Of a DNA stretch of 64,000 nucleotides, positions 47,968-57,619 are shown piece by piece. Source of the DNA: Rhynchopus sp. YZ270_cl-10. Lineage: Eukaryota; Euglenozoa; Diplonemea; Diplonemida; Diplonemidae. A program made the position numbers and the translations under genes. The stretch is taken from the NCBI GenBank assembly GCA_964035575.1, contig OZ037866.1, positions 434,001 through 498,000 of the forward strand. The letters are read 5' to 3'. The notes under the pieces are model-generated. The model was not told the origin of the DNA. It saw only the letters and a list, made by a program, of their open reading frames with translations, and made no database searches. Position 1 is the first letter of the stretch, and every line of letters starts with the position of its first letter.

Positions 47968-49419
47968 ATGTTGCGAGTATGCATTGTAGTGCTGTTGTGT
48001 GTCGCTTTCACGGATGCTAGCTGTGACCAGTACTCCGATGTAGGTACTTCGAGTAGTGTGGGTATGTCCTATGTTGGGCGATCGTCGTCAAGGTGCTTTT
48101 ACATCCCGTGCACCGACAACGTTGTGATCACGTCTTCTCGGTGGGACACATGTTATGGGTCCTCATTATCCGTGTACACTCATGCCTCCCAATCTGGATC
48201 AAGCTACAATGGAAAGACAACCTTCACCCAAACCAGTATCATTAACCCTAATTTTGAAGCGCGTGTGTTGGCAGGGCCGATCTATATGAAGTTCCAAAGT
48301 GGTGTCCAGAAAGACATGAGTTGCTACTCAGCGTTTCACTTTGACTTTAAATGTGCGGTTGCGACCGCAGTACCAACCACACCCGTACCAGTCACACGTG
48401 CGCCAGGTGTTGACTACCTATGTGACGAGGAGACCCTGCTGCCTAGTTCTGGGAACGTGACTTTTTCGCGAGACAGTGGAGACGTGTACACGCAGTGTTG
48501 GTACATAGAGTGCGATGAGGTCGTGATGCTCTCAATTACAAGCATGTACTTGGTCTACCAAGCCACCTTGGAAATGTACAGTTCATCTGGGAACGGCAGG
48601 TACAGCAGCGAGAGAACCTTCAGCTCCCCCTCCAGCAGCGAGATTGCGTTGACCGGTCCGGCTTTTTTGCAGTTCCGAAACGTCAACAGTGGAACGTCAA
48701 GGTTTGATGTACAGTACCGATGTGTGAATGCGACCAGAGCACCGCCCACAATGTTGCCCTCACGGGCGCCAGACACAGCTGCACCCACACAGGCACCAGA
48801 TACACTTGCGCCACCCACACCCGCACCACCTACACGTGTACCACCCACATACGCACCAGACACACTTGCACCACCCACACACGCCCCACCTACACACGCG
48901 CCAGTAACGGATACACCCACACACGTACCAGACACAATTGCACCGCTCACACACGCGCCTGACACACTTGCACCGCCCTCACGCGCACCACCTACGCACG
49001 CGCCGCCACCAGCCATACATTCACCCACAAGTGCACCGACCCCAGCCCCCACAGATGTGCGTGACATCCCCAAGGCTTGTCTCTCTGACCCGTGTGGCCC
49101 TGGACAGCACTGCATTGACCTCAGCAACAGCAGTGATGCGGGAGCAGGTTTCCAGTGCTCGCTCTCCTGCGCTGGAGGCGACGTTGTCGCGCTCAGCAAG
49201 CCTGCGACATGCACCGCAGATGATGGCAGCAACCACATGTGGCTGTACATTGTTGTGCCGGTGGGTGTGGCCTGCATTCTTGGTCTTGTCTTTGCGGTGG
49301 TTAAATGGATGGGTGTGTCCAAGGCACAGCCAATCAACAGCAGCAGCAGCAGCGACGTTATGCTTGAGGACGACATGTGTACAGAACAGATGGACCCGAT
49401 GGTAATGCCTATTTCATAG
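47968..49419 (+). CDS. Type I membrane protein: CUB-like pair, Pro/Thr stalk, EGF-like module
   Basis: 483 residues in one exon. Residues 1-17 are a signal peptide (MLRVCIVVLLCVAF). Two related Cys-bearing beta-type modules follow (about 19-128 and 150-252). Each has a C..FYIPC/C..WYIEC core, an L.GP.(Y/F)(M/L)(K/Q)F strand and a final F.(F/Y).C, reminiscent of CUB domains. 255-365 is a stalk of APDTLAPPTHAPPT-type repeats. 369-412 is a Cys-rich EGF-like segment (CLSDPCGPGQHC). 424-448 is the membrane segment. The roughly 35-residue tail is Ser/Asp-rich and has no kinase. Its stalk design resembles that of the receptor kinase at 13.5-18.5 kb. It is likely a surface adhesion or receptor protein; the exact role is unknown. 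Confidence 0.85.
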   Translation: MLRVCIVVLLCVAFTDASCDQYSDVGTSSSVGMSYVGRSSSRCFYIPCTDNVVITSSRWDTCYGSSLSVYTHASQSGSSYNGKTTFTQTSIINPNFEARVLAGPIYMKFQSGVQKDMSCYSAFHFDFKCAVATAVPTTPVPVTRAPGVDYLCDEETLLPSSGNVTFSRDSGDVYTQCWYIECDEVVMLSITSMYLVYQATLEMYSSSGNGRYSSERTFSSPSSSEIALTGPAFLQFRNVNSGTSRFDVQYRCVNATRAPPTMLPSRAPDTAAPTQAPDTLAPPTPAPPTRVPPTYAPDTLAPPTHAPPTHAPVTDTPTHVPDTIAPLTHAPDTLAPPSRAPPTHAPPPAIHSPTSAPTPAPTDVRDIPKACLSDPCGPGQHCIDLSNSSDAGAGFQCSLSCAGGDVVALSKPATCTADDGSNHMWLYIVVPVGVACILGLVFAVVKWMGVSKAQPINSSSSSDVMLEDDMCTEQMDPMVMPIS

Positions 49420-50445
49420 CACTTTGTGCCAAATGTTGATATCCAGTTCCCCCCCCTCTCCAATAGTATCAGTAAAGAAAAGTACCCTATCTGGTGTTCC
49501 TGACCCCCCCGCCATTTCGTAGCACCTTCGGTGCTTTTTGAGGTAAAATCACGAACACCAGTAGTACCCCTACCATTTTAAAATTGATTCTTATAAGTAG
49601 TAACAGTGGAGTAGTTCCCCCGCGTGGTCTGCAGCGTGCAGAGTTTTCTTTAAGTTCCTCCGAAAAGAAAAAAAACCGTGGACCTATTCTCCCGGTATTA
49701 TAGGTACACTGTAATAATAGGTGCATCCCACCTTGAAAAAAGAATCTTTGTTGTGACATTGGGTTTGTGCCCAACCCCTTTTGCTTTCCCAAACCCATAC
49801 CCCACAATAGCCCCGATGAGTGCGGTTACAGGGCTGAATCCTGATCAAGGAGCAGACCGTTGAAACCAGAAAATTTACATTTTTACCCCACCCCTTTCTG
49901 CTTCCCACATAGCAGCGTTAGCCAAAAGAGACCTGGAGCCCTTTCAAACAGTCGTTTGCAAGTATGGACCGTTTTCATAGACCGTCTTCAACCAGCCTCT
50001 TCAAGAAAACTAAAAGTGTTTAGTATAGTGGAGCACACTCTAGGGTGATTACACCAATACAAACCAAGTTTTCAAAAAGAAAGATAAAAAAACGTGAAAT
50101 CATTCCTCTCAAAAAAGCTCCAAAAAAAGCCAGAACAAAACAAAGAGAACCCGCCACTTTTTAAAGTTTTTCACAAAGCCTTTTCAATATTCCACCCATT
50201 ATTTTGCTCTTTCATTTGGTGACCCCTCCCATACCGACGCGGGGGGGACACCTTGTACCGATCTGTGCGGACATGGCTGTTGAGACGTCAGAAAACCACC
50301 ATTGCAAGACCACTACTCCACCAGCCTGCCCCAGATTACCCGGGGAGATGCTTTCAGCCCACGAGCGGAACACCAGGGGATACGAACCGGCTGGCTTAGG
50401 TGCACACAGTACGCCTCATCAACGACACAGTTGCCATTCTTCAGA
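49420..50445. other. Intergenic
   Basis: This is the 3' flank of the CUB/EGF gene and the upstream region of a possible short gene. No other coding sequence is supported; short T and A runs only. Confidence 0.45.
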
Positions 50446-50626
50446 ATGGACATGACCGCAGAGCAGATTGGAGCTGTATGCAGGAAGGACGTCATCCCGG
50501 ACCAGCTGCAGGTGTGAATCTATTTATTTTTTTTTATTTTTTTTTTTTTGTATCTTTTGGTGTTTTCCCTACTCTCTGCTTGAACAGGTCGAGTATATTC
50601 TGACGCATGCTTCTGAAAGATGGTGA
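50446..50626 (+). CDS. Possible two-exon 34-residue microprotein
   Basis: Exon 1 (50446-50511) encodes MDMTAEQIGAVCRKDVIPDQ plus LQ. It begins one nucleotide after a TTGCCATTCTTCAG acceptor-like tract and ends at CAG before a GTGTGA donor. Exon 2 (50588-50626) follows CTCTGCTTGAACAG and encodes VEYILTHASERW and a stop, in phase. Both exons are whole codons and the intron is 76 nt. The donor differs from the GTATG used by other introns here. I do not recognise the family; it could instead be part of a longer transcript or chance. Confidence 0.35.
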
Positions 50627-50851
50627 AGTACGGAGTGATCCTGACAGATAGATTATGCAGATACTGGCGATAATTCTTCAAAACCGCGACTCTTGGACTC
50701 TATCAAAGGTCCTTACCACACCCGACCACTTTGGATGACCCTCACCGTTTTCTTGAAGACTTGAAAAACCATGCGATACCCTCATTCCACCCCTCCATCC
50801 ATCTCTTTTATTACACATTTTAGGAGATATTTTTGGTACACAGAATTGAGG

Positions 50852-52678
50852 ATGGCGCAGGTTGGTGAGCAGGGTGCTCCCATGGCGATGGTGGAGGATG
50901 GGGAGGAGAGGATTGATGCGGGTGTAGCGCATCTGAGCACCAAGGAATGGAGTGGGGCGGTGACGTTGAACGACCACATCGCCCTGCGTGACGAGGATGA
51001 GTACAACCACACTGTGGAGGTCCAGCCTCATGATGTGACCACCTCGCGTGGCTCTATTGAGCGTGCCGAATGGGGCTCCTCTTTCGACTATCTTGTGGTA
51101 CTCCTGGGCTATGCCATCGGGATAGGCAATGTCTGGCGTTTCCCATACCTTGTTGGGAGCAATGGTGGGGGCGCCTTCCTCATCCCCTACCTCATCTGCC
51201 TCACCACCGTTGCCGCACCCATCTTCATCCTCGAGCTCTGTCTTGGCCAGGAGACACGCTGTAGTACCGTTGAGTGCTACAAACGGGTGCACCCGATGTG
51301 GCTTGGTGTCGCGGTGGGGTCGACCCTCATGGTGTTCTTGGTGTGTACGTATTACAATTTGCTGCTGGCGTATTGTGTGTTGTATTTGTTTGCGTCGTTC
51401 ACATCGCCACTCCCGTGGTCGGCAGAGGCGTATGAGAAGGCGGGGATTGAGATCGCAAATGGTTCGACCGCGTCAGAGGAGTATTGGAATACAGTAGTGT
51501 TGAACCGCTTCTCGCGTGAGGAGCTTGCAGACACGACGACTGCAGGGGCAATGCAGTGGCATCTGGTGGGCGCGCTCTTCCTCGTGTGGGCCATCATCTT
51601 TGTGGTGCTTGCGCGTGGCATCAAAGGATCTGCTAAGGCAGCGTACATCACAGTCCCTCTTCCCTTTCTGCTCCTCGTGGTTATGTTCTTCCGTGCAGTG
51701 ACGCTCCCCGGTGCGGGCAAAGGTCTAGAGTACTACACCCGCTTTGATACAGATAAATGCTTCGATCCAGAGGTCTGGGCGCTTGCGTGCGGGCAGATTC
51801 TGTTCTCGCTGTCGCCTGGGATGGGGACTGCGATTACGATGTCGAGCTACACCGCGCCCGGGGAGGATGTCTACAAAACTGGGGTGAAGATTGCGTTCGC
51901 GAATTCGTCGTTTTCGATTTTTGCGGGGTTCGTTGTGTTTGCGCTGTTGGGGAATATGTCTGAGACTACGGGGCGCAGTGTTGAGACGCTTGCAGAGAGC
52001 AGTGGTGCGGGTCTAGCCTTCGTGGCCTTGGCGGAGGGGCTCAGCAAGTTTGAATCTGGCGCAAACTTTTTTTCAGTTCTGTTCTTCTCTATGCTTCTGA
52101 TGCTTGGGTTTGACTCCACCTTTGCTTGGGTCGAAACGTTAAACGCCGTCATCGAAGACTACTGCGCGAAGAAACTCCATACCGACACCGAAGCACGTCT
52201 CCTCCCTTTTCTTCCACCAGGGTGGCGGCCTTCGAAGAGGGGCATTGCATTAGGCACAGCGGCAACACTCTTTTTGCTGACACTCCCCTACTGCACCAGG
52301 GTAGGGTACTACCTTCTGGACGTTGTCGACCACTTTGTGCCGACCTACATTCTGCTTTTGACGTGCTTCTTGGAATGCGTGATGATCGGGGTGCACTATG
52401 GTTATGGCAGGGTAGTGCGGCATGTGGCCTCTGTTACGGGAAGGACCATGTCTGCCTACTGGGTGTGGTGCTGGAAAGTTGTTGCCCCTGTTCTCTGTCT
52501 GAGCCTGCTGGTGTCCATCTTCATTGCCGACATAGTCACCCCCTACGAGGACTATCCACGTGGCCTGCTTGCGACAGGTGTCATCCTCATGCTCCTCCCT
52601 GCCTGCATCATGTTCGCTATTCCCATGAAACGTATGATAACAAGCTATCGAAAAGGTGACGGCTGCACCGCCGCATGA
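50852..52678 (+). CDS. SLC6-type sodium:neurotransmitter/amino-acid symporter
   Basis: 608 residues from the ATG at 50852. An in-frame ATG at 50771 lies within a pyrimidine-rich stretch before an AG (50822-50823) that looks like a splice acceptor, so I prefer the later start. The N tail (1-77) is acidic and cytosolic. TM1 has the family signature GYAIGIGNVWRFPY (about 86-99) followed by GSNGGGAFLIPY. Roughly 12 hydrophobic segments follow, as in LeuT-fold SLC6 proteins, and FSLSPGMGT is the TM6 region. Gly rather than Asp at the position that binds amines in monoamine transporters suggests an amino-acid-type substrate. Plasma-membrane Na+-coupled uptake is expected. AATAAA lies just past the stop at 52684. 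Confidence 0.93.
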   Translation: MAQVGEQGAPMAMVEDGEERIDAGVAHLSTKEWSGAVTLNDHIALRDEDEYNHTVEVQPHDVTTSRGSIERAEWGSSFDYLVVLLGYAIGIGNVWRFPYLVGSNGGGAFLIPYLICLTTVAAPIFILELCLGQETRCSTVECYKRVHPMWLGVAVGSTLMVFLVCTYYNLLLAYCVLYLFASFTSPLPWSAEAYEKAGIEIANGSTASEEYWNTVVLNRFSREELADTTTAGAMQWHLVGALFLVWAIIFVVLARGIKGSAKAAYITVPLPFLLLVVMFFRAVTLPGAGKGLEYYTRFDTDKCFDPEVWALACGQILFSLSPGMGTAITMSSYTAPGEDVYKTGVKIAFANSSFSIFAGFVVFALLGNMSETTGRSVETLAESSGAGLAFVALAEGLSKFESGANFFSVLFFSMLLMLGFDSTFAWVETLNAVIEDYCAKKLHTDTEARLLPFLPPGWRPSKRGIALGTAATLFLLTLPYCTRVGYYLLDVVDHFVPTYILLLTCFLECVMIGVHYGYGRVVRHVASVTGRTMSAYWVWCWKVVAPVLCLSLLVSIFIADIVTPYEDYPRGLLATGVILMLLPACIMFAIPMKRMITSYRKGDGCTAA

Positions 52679-53300
52679 AATGGAATAAAGGGGAAGGTTC
52701 TAATTGATCAGAGTTTATTTTTGGGGGTGGGTGGAATGGGTGGGTGGTCCGTGATGGGGAATTTTTTTTTTAAATAACAGTTGGAAGTTCTCATTTTTAG
52801 TGAAAGGGTGTAATTCTATTGTGGTGTTAATACTTTTTTTTTTTTGAACGATCAAACATCTTTACACGTTTTGGCCCTTCAACTGCGGATTGGTGAAAAA
52901 AAAGGGGTGTTTTCCCCTCAGTTTCACGTTTTGCTATTCTAAAGTAATTTTATTGAGAATAGAGCTTGGGTAGCGTTGGGGCGCACCACCTTACGAGGTG
53001 TGAACACGCCAAATAGACTCAGTGCTTTTTCCGCATCCCCCTTCCCCCTTTTTTCCCGCCATCAATACATGATGAAAGCAAGCCCTTTTACCTTGGTAAC
53101 AGGTAAAACACGGCCGCATGATCTGTGTTCTTTTTTATTTTTATTTTTAATTTTTTTGGCGATGGTTGGCCCAGAGTATCGAGTCGCTAAACCACATTAC
53201 TGGTACCCCAGAAATCCAAAAAAAAAAAATCGAAGTGCGCAACAACTACGCAATAAGTACGCAATATGGGGTTGTCAGGAGCACCAATTACTATATTTTA
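52679..53300. other. Intergenic between the symporter and the piggyBac-type element
   Basis: AT-rich with T runs; no gene or repeat family recognised apart from the poly(A) signal of the symporter gene. Confidence 0.5.
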
Positions 53301-53304
53301 TTAA

Positions 53305-54296
53305 CCCTTTATGGACCACGGCCGTATTTTGCGTTTTGCTATGATTGTCTCTCACATAGGTAAAATGAGATCCGATGCATATTTTTGATCGTACCTGGCC
53401 GCAATTGAAAGATTTTGAGCAGATCTTTCAAATGGAGCAGAAATCGAAATAAAATGAGAAAAATGGAAAATGGAAAATTGAGGAGAGCTGATATTTTCCC
53501 CTGAAAATTTTGAAGAAAAAAATTATCCCGGCTGCGCACCTGTTTTTTCGGTATTCGAAAATGGCTTTATTTGAAAGATCGGTTCAAAATCTTTCAAAAG
53601 AAAGAAAAATCGATCAAAAAGTCCTAGTAGATAATGTCTCACTGCATGGAGAGAAGGTACCAACCAGCTAAATATACCGTAATTGTACAGAGGTTGGACA
53701 GTACAAAAGTTGGGGCTTTTGGGGCTTTTGGCCAACTTGGCCTGGTGTTGAACGCCGCATCCCCCGCACATGTAATCTGCTTTTAGCCGCCTGTTTCCCA
53801 AGCAAGAAGAAGTTGTCGACCAACACCCTCCTGCCAGTGTCTCTGTACCTTGACTGTGTTGATACAGCTTCTTTTGTACAATGTCCCCCAAAAGACAAAG
53901 GGCAATAAATACACGGAGAAGAGGCACAGCCAGTTCAGGGTCAGGAACTGCTACGACGAGTGTTACTTTGCCCGGTCGCAGATATTTTCCATTATTTTAG
54001 TTTTGTTCTGAAAACCGTACAAAATGGTTCCCTTCACACCAAAGTTTGAATCCTCTGATGACTCAAGCTCGCCAGAGTAGTTCATTATTCCCAAAATATA
54101 CCCGAAAAAGTCGAAAATTTGGAAATGCCTCGATTTGGTGACAGTGTATGAGAGTGTCAAAATAAATTGAATCTTGCTTCTTTGGAAAGATTTCACATCA
54201 AATCTTTCCACTAAAAAAAAAATCGCTGAAAAAGTCCGAGTAGAAGCCATGTTAAGCATTTTCGTGGATATATATATCCTCTTGGTCCATAAAGGG
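53305..54296. mobile_element. piggyBac-type DNA element, non-autonomous or decayed
   Basis: TTAA flanks both ends (53301-53304 and 54297-54300), and the inverted ends share CCCTTTATGGACCA. TTAA target duplication with CCCTTT ends is the hallmark of piggyBac elements. On the minus strand, about 53750-53680 could encode ADYMCGGCGV...NFCTV, weakly like the Cys-rich C-terminal domain of piggyBac transposases; the rest is not an intact transposase. GAAAGATT/AATCTTTC inverted words and a roughly 60-bp motif with AAAAAGTCC(G/T)AGTAGA recur inside. Confidence 0.75.
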
Positions 54297-54300
54297 TTAA

Positions 54301-55560
54301 GGTGGCTTAGGTTCATCTTATAAACTTTTCTTTATTTTTGTCCATCAATTTTGTATGATCACAGACCGGTGGGGGGAGAAGCAGGTAATATCATGCCCCC
54401 CTGTGGGGGCGTATGCACATTATCAAACTTTCGCACTCTCCTCTCCGTCCACGTTCCCCTCCCCTTTTGAAAGCATTACTGTGCAATATCGTTCATCTCT
54501 TTACACACAAATCTATTTGAGCTGTTTTCAGCACTTTAAAATTTGAGCTCCGCACAAAAAAAAAGTTGCAACTCGAAACCAGCCCCACCATCCTTCCATG
54601 TACTGATGGGATTGTTTGGTTTCTTAACTCTTTCCAAAAGAAATAACGCAAATTATCTCATTCACCTTGTTGGAAATAGAACTGCGCTGCGACTATTGCG
54701 TAACGCCTTCTTCCCCGCCCTCCATTCCCCCCTTTTTTTCAAAGCCACTGGTGGAACTGCTTTTTTCCTTTGAGATACCCCCTTAAAGCACGAAAGGCTC
54801 GGGTTCATGTTTTGTTTTTATTAGTTTTTATTTTTAAATCTTTTGTGTTAGGTCTGGCCGGGTAGCAGCGGATATTGGTGCGAAGACCGTAGGGTTTTTG
54901 GCACAATATATTTATGCACCACATTTTTTTTTTCTTCTTCACAGTTAATGTGTTGATAGTGTAAAAGAAAACAGCGTCCGCACAGTTAGTGATCAGAATC
55001 GCACCTTTTCAATAATTCGTCAAAGTATGATGGGAGTGATGGGGCTATGTAACAGATGCGAAAATAAAAGGAAACCACCTATCGTGTGCAGATGACATCT
55101 GTGGGTTTCTTTAAGTGAGAGTTATGAGAACAACAGTATTGAGTTAATAATGCAGAAACAAAAAGAAGAAAAATAAATAGAGTAGTTAGGTGGTTTTCAT
55201 GTGTTAGATACTTACTGTTGTCGCAGTTGCAGCCCAGTATCCCTATCTCGTAATATGCCACCCCCCTTTTGTACACTGTCAATACAGTAAAGAACAGCCT
55301 CCATGCTCCCTCCCCTAACGAAGCATATGAAATCCCAGTTTTCTTGATATATTTTTTTACGCACACTACTGTGTGAGCGGAAAGTGTCAACGTCGTTCAC
55401 TCACCCAACCGTGCTCCGCATCACCACCACCCAACAGGTGATTTTTAGTGTGTGTGGAAGCGTCAACGCATCAAACAATTAAGAAGAAGGGGGGTGATCG
55501 ATAACTAACACTTTTTAGCCTTCAGAAGAAGTGTTCCCTACCCCTCTACTTTTTTTTCCA
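54301..55560. other. Intergenic
   Basis: No supported gene. A reverse copy of the AAGATGAACCTAAGC hairpin repeat abuts the piggyBac end (54297-54325). Several acceptor-like pyrimidine tracts (near 54950) lack an associated reading frame. Confidence 0.45.
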
Positions 55561-55641
55561 CCAGACATTTACACAAAAGAAAAACAGTAACATATCCTAG
55601 GTGTGTCTATACCGAAGGTTTCTAATTCAGCAAAAATAACA

Positions 55642-56802
55642 ATGAATGACAAACGAGAGAAGGGAAGGCGCGAGAGAACGCCCAAGCCGCAGTCGAAGCG
55701 TTCACGGAAGGGTGCGCCACGGAAGCCTCCGCAGCCTCCGGTTGCGGGTGAAGAGGACATGGACACCGAGCTGAAGGCACAGGTCACATGGATGGCAGGC
55801 ACCATGGACTGCGGCCCCGACCTTGAAAGCGTGAACACCTCGCTGCACCTGGGCGGTGACGACCCCTCGCTGGAACGCCTCTTCTCAACACAGGCACGGT
55901 TGGTCCCTTTCAGCCACCGACCACTGTTTTCGATACGGCACCCATATGTGCATCATTGCACGTTGTCTTGCGGGAATGCACGGAAGCGGCGGATGGCGTC
56001 AACAGACTCTCGCGTTTCTGTCACAAATTCTGCGAATATTGTCCAGAAACTGAAGTTCAAAAACCCTGCCCAGGTTCAGGCTGAGGAGCGGAAGTGGGTT
56101 GAGCTTGCGCATCTGGTGGATGTAGTGGCGTTGGAGGACGAGGTGTGCCGACGGCGTACGGGGATCCTCACGAGCGGGGTGTTCTTGAAGGAGCTGGACG
56201 TGCTGTGGCAGGCTGCCGTGGGGACGGACACTGCAGCCACGATGCCGAAGCCTGCCTACATCGACGTCACCTGCGCTGCGTGCAAGCTCTTCCTCGGACA
56301 ATACACTGATCACGGTACAGAGTATTTCAGCATCATGATGCGTGGTGCGGAGTCTGACTGGGAGACAGACGCAAATGGGCGTGAATCCATCTCTTACGGC
56401 GACTTCTCTGTCTCAATGCTAGAGCTTGTCGACAACTGGACCAGCAGCCATTCGGCAGAGGCCTATGCGCATACCCTTGCGAACATTGCAGCACAGTTCA
56501 TCAAATCGCATGCACAGACAGCAGTGACCACATCACCACGACCCTCAGCAACAAACGCTAAGCTGCGAAGGGTTGCACAGTCGCCACGTGCAATGGCCTC
56601 GCACGCAGGTTGTCTCTCCTCGCCAAAGGGAGGCGCCTGGTCGGAACAGAAAGCTCTATACCTCCGTCACCACGCGTCAGGGTACTTCTCCTTCATGCAG
56701 CCGTGTGTCGCAAAGATACGTAGCATCCCTGGGTCCAAACTTGGCGAATATTACACAGTCCCCGTAAAAGACCTGGACATAAAGGGAATAGAAAAGAGTT
56801 AG
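55642..56802 (+). CDS. Uncharacterised protein with basic N terminus
   Basis: 386 residues from the ATG at 55642, 12 nt after a TTCTAATTCAG acceptor-like AG (55629-55630). Codons upstream in the same frame contain no ATG. Residues 1-30 are Lys/Arg/Pro-rich and could be a nuclear signal or a nucleic-acid contact. 145-290 is a mixed helical region with conserved-looking segments (KWVELAHLVDVVALEDEVC, YIDVTCAACKLFLGQY, YGDFSVSMLELVDNW). 300-345 is Ser/Pro-rich. The C terminus has YFSFMQPCVAKIRS. There is no membrane segment or signal peptide. I do not recognise a family; the long frame and local codon pattern support a real gene. Confidence 0.75.
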   Translation: MNDKREKGRRERTPKPQSKRSRKGAPRKPPQPPVAGEEDMDTELKAQVTWMAGTMDCGPDLESVNTSLHLGGDDPSLERLFSTQARLVPFSHRPLFSIRHPYVHHCTLSCGNARKRRMASTDSRVSVTNSANIVQKLKFKNPAQVQAEERKWVELAHLVDVVALEDEVCRRRTGILTSGVFLKELDVLWQAAVGTDTAATMPKPAYIDVTCAACKLFLGQYTDHGTEYFSIMMRGAESDWETDANGRESISYGDFSVSMLELVDNWTSSHSAEAYAHTLANIAAQFIKSHAQTAVTTSPRPSATNAKLRRVAQSPRAMASHAGCLSSPKGGAWSEQKALYLRHHASGYFSFMQPCVAKIRSIPGSKLGEYYTVPVKDLDIKGIEKS

Positions 56803-57130
56803 ACATTTTTTGATATGTGTGTGCATCAGAAACCGCCGGTATTTAGAGGAAGAGGAGGGGTTGAGAAACCCTTCGAAACCAAGCCTTGTTGCAGTATAAC
56901 GGTACAGCCTAACCCATATAACTTCACATAAAACGTCTATTTCCCCCTCTTTGTTGTTTCTTTCTAATAGTCTACTTTATATTTTTTTACACAGTCCTTA
57001 CTCGACTCTGGGTTGGAAAGAGGTTTTCTACCAATCTCTGATTCATTCTCCACTCTGCACATTTTCATTATACAGTTCCCTTACAATTCACAGAAGCAAA
57101 GGGCGGAAGAAGCTTTGAGGGGCACATAAA
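56803..57130. other. Intergenic
   Basis: Short spacer between two plus-strand genes; pyrimidine-rich toward its right end. Nothing else is recognised. Confidence 0.45.
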
Positions 57131-57160
57131 CTGCGTATTTTTTTTTGACACAAAGTTAAA

Positions 57161-57619
57161 ATGTCAGACCTGTGTTTCAACGTGCCTGAGGATAAACTTG
57201 ATGCAAACGAGGCGATTACAGCAAAGTCGTTGCCAACAAAGCTCGCTAAGCCTGCGTTGAACAATAACAATGTCAAGGCGTTTATGGCAAAGCACAATGT
57301 GGGAGTGCTTCTTGGTGTGCTGACTGGGGTGTTGCTGCGTGACAAGCCAGTGGACGCAATACAACACATCATTACACATATGCAGAACCCAGTCAACGTG
57401 CCTGTCTGCGACGACGTATCCCCATACCTCAATGAGGAAAGTGTCAAGTATCTCCACGAGCACAACATCCACGCCGTCTTCGACGACCTCCTGTCCAGCA
57501 TAGTCGATGAGTTCGGGATGGCTGAGGATTCAAATGTGGTATGCTGCGAACTCTTCCCCAACCTCGAGCGGTTTAGGTTCTTCAACATCATCAGAGACCC
57601 CACCTCCCGACGATTGTGA
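57161..57619 (+). CDS. RIIa/DPY-30-like dimerisation-docking protein
   Basis: 152 residues, one exon. The ATG follows a T-rich tract ending in AG (57154-57155). Residues 28-67 (VKAFMAKHNVGVLLGVLTG through HIITHM) have the helix-turn-helix spacing of RIIa/DPY-30 domains: HNV, LL, LT, then a P before the second helix. A weaker, second similar unit (YLNEESVKYLHEHNIHAVFD) occupies 87-113. RIIa domains dimerise and bind A-kinase-anchor helices, and in protists are common in axonemal proteins such as radial-spoke and ropporin-like subunits. A flagellar role is therefore plausible but inferred. The tail (FFNIIRDPTSRRL) is not diagnostic. Confidence 0.7.
   Translation: MSDLCFNVPEDKLDANEAITAKSLPTKLAKPALNNNNVKAFMAKHNVGVLLGVLTGVLLRDKPVDAIQHIITHMQNPVNVPVCDDVSPYLNEESVKYLHEHNIHAVFDDLLSSIVDEFGMAEDSNVVCCELFPNLERFRFFNIIRDPTSRRL

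Noticed and set aside
50771-50851. Upstream in-frame ATG for the SLC6 gene
   Set aside because: The added segment translates a C/T-rich tract ending in AG, which looks like a splice acceptor, and adds no family-like residues.
55079-55400. Minus-strand frames of about 100 codons
   Set aside because: No ATG at the frame start, no recognisable motif, and composition like the AT-rich intergenic DNA around it.
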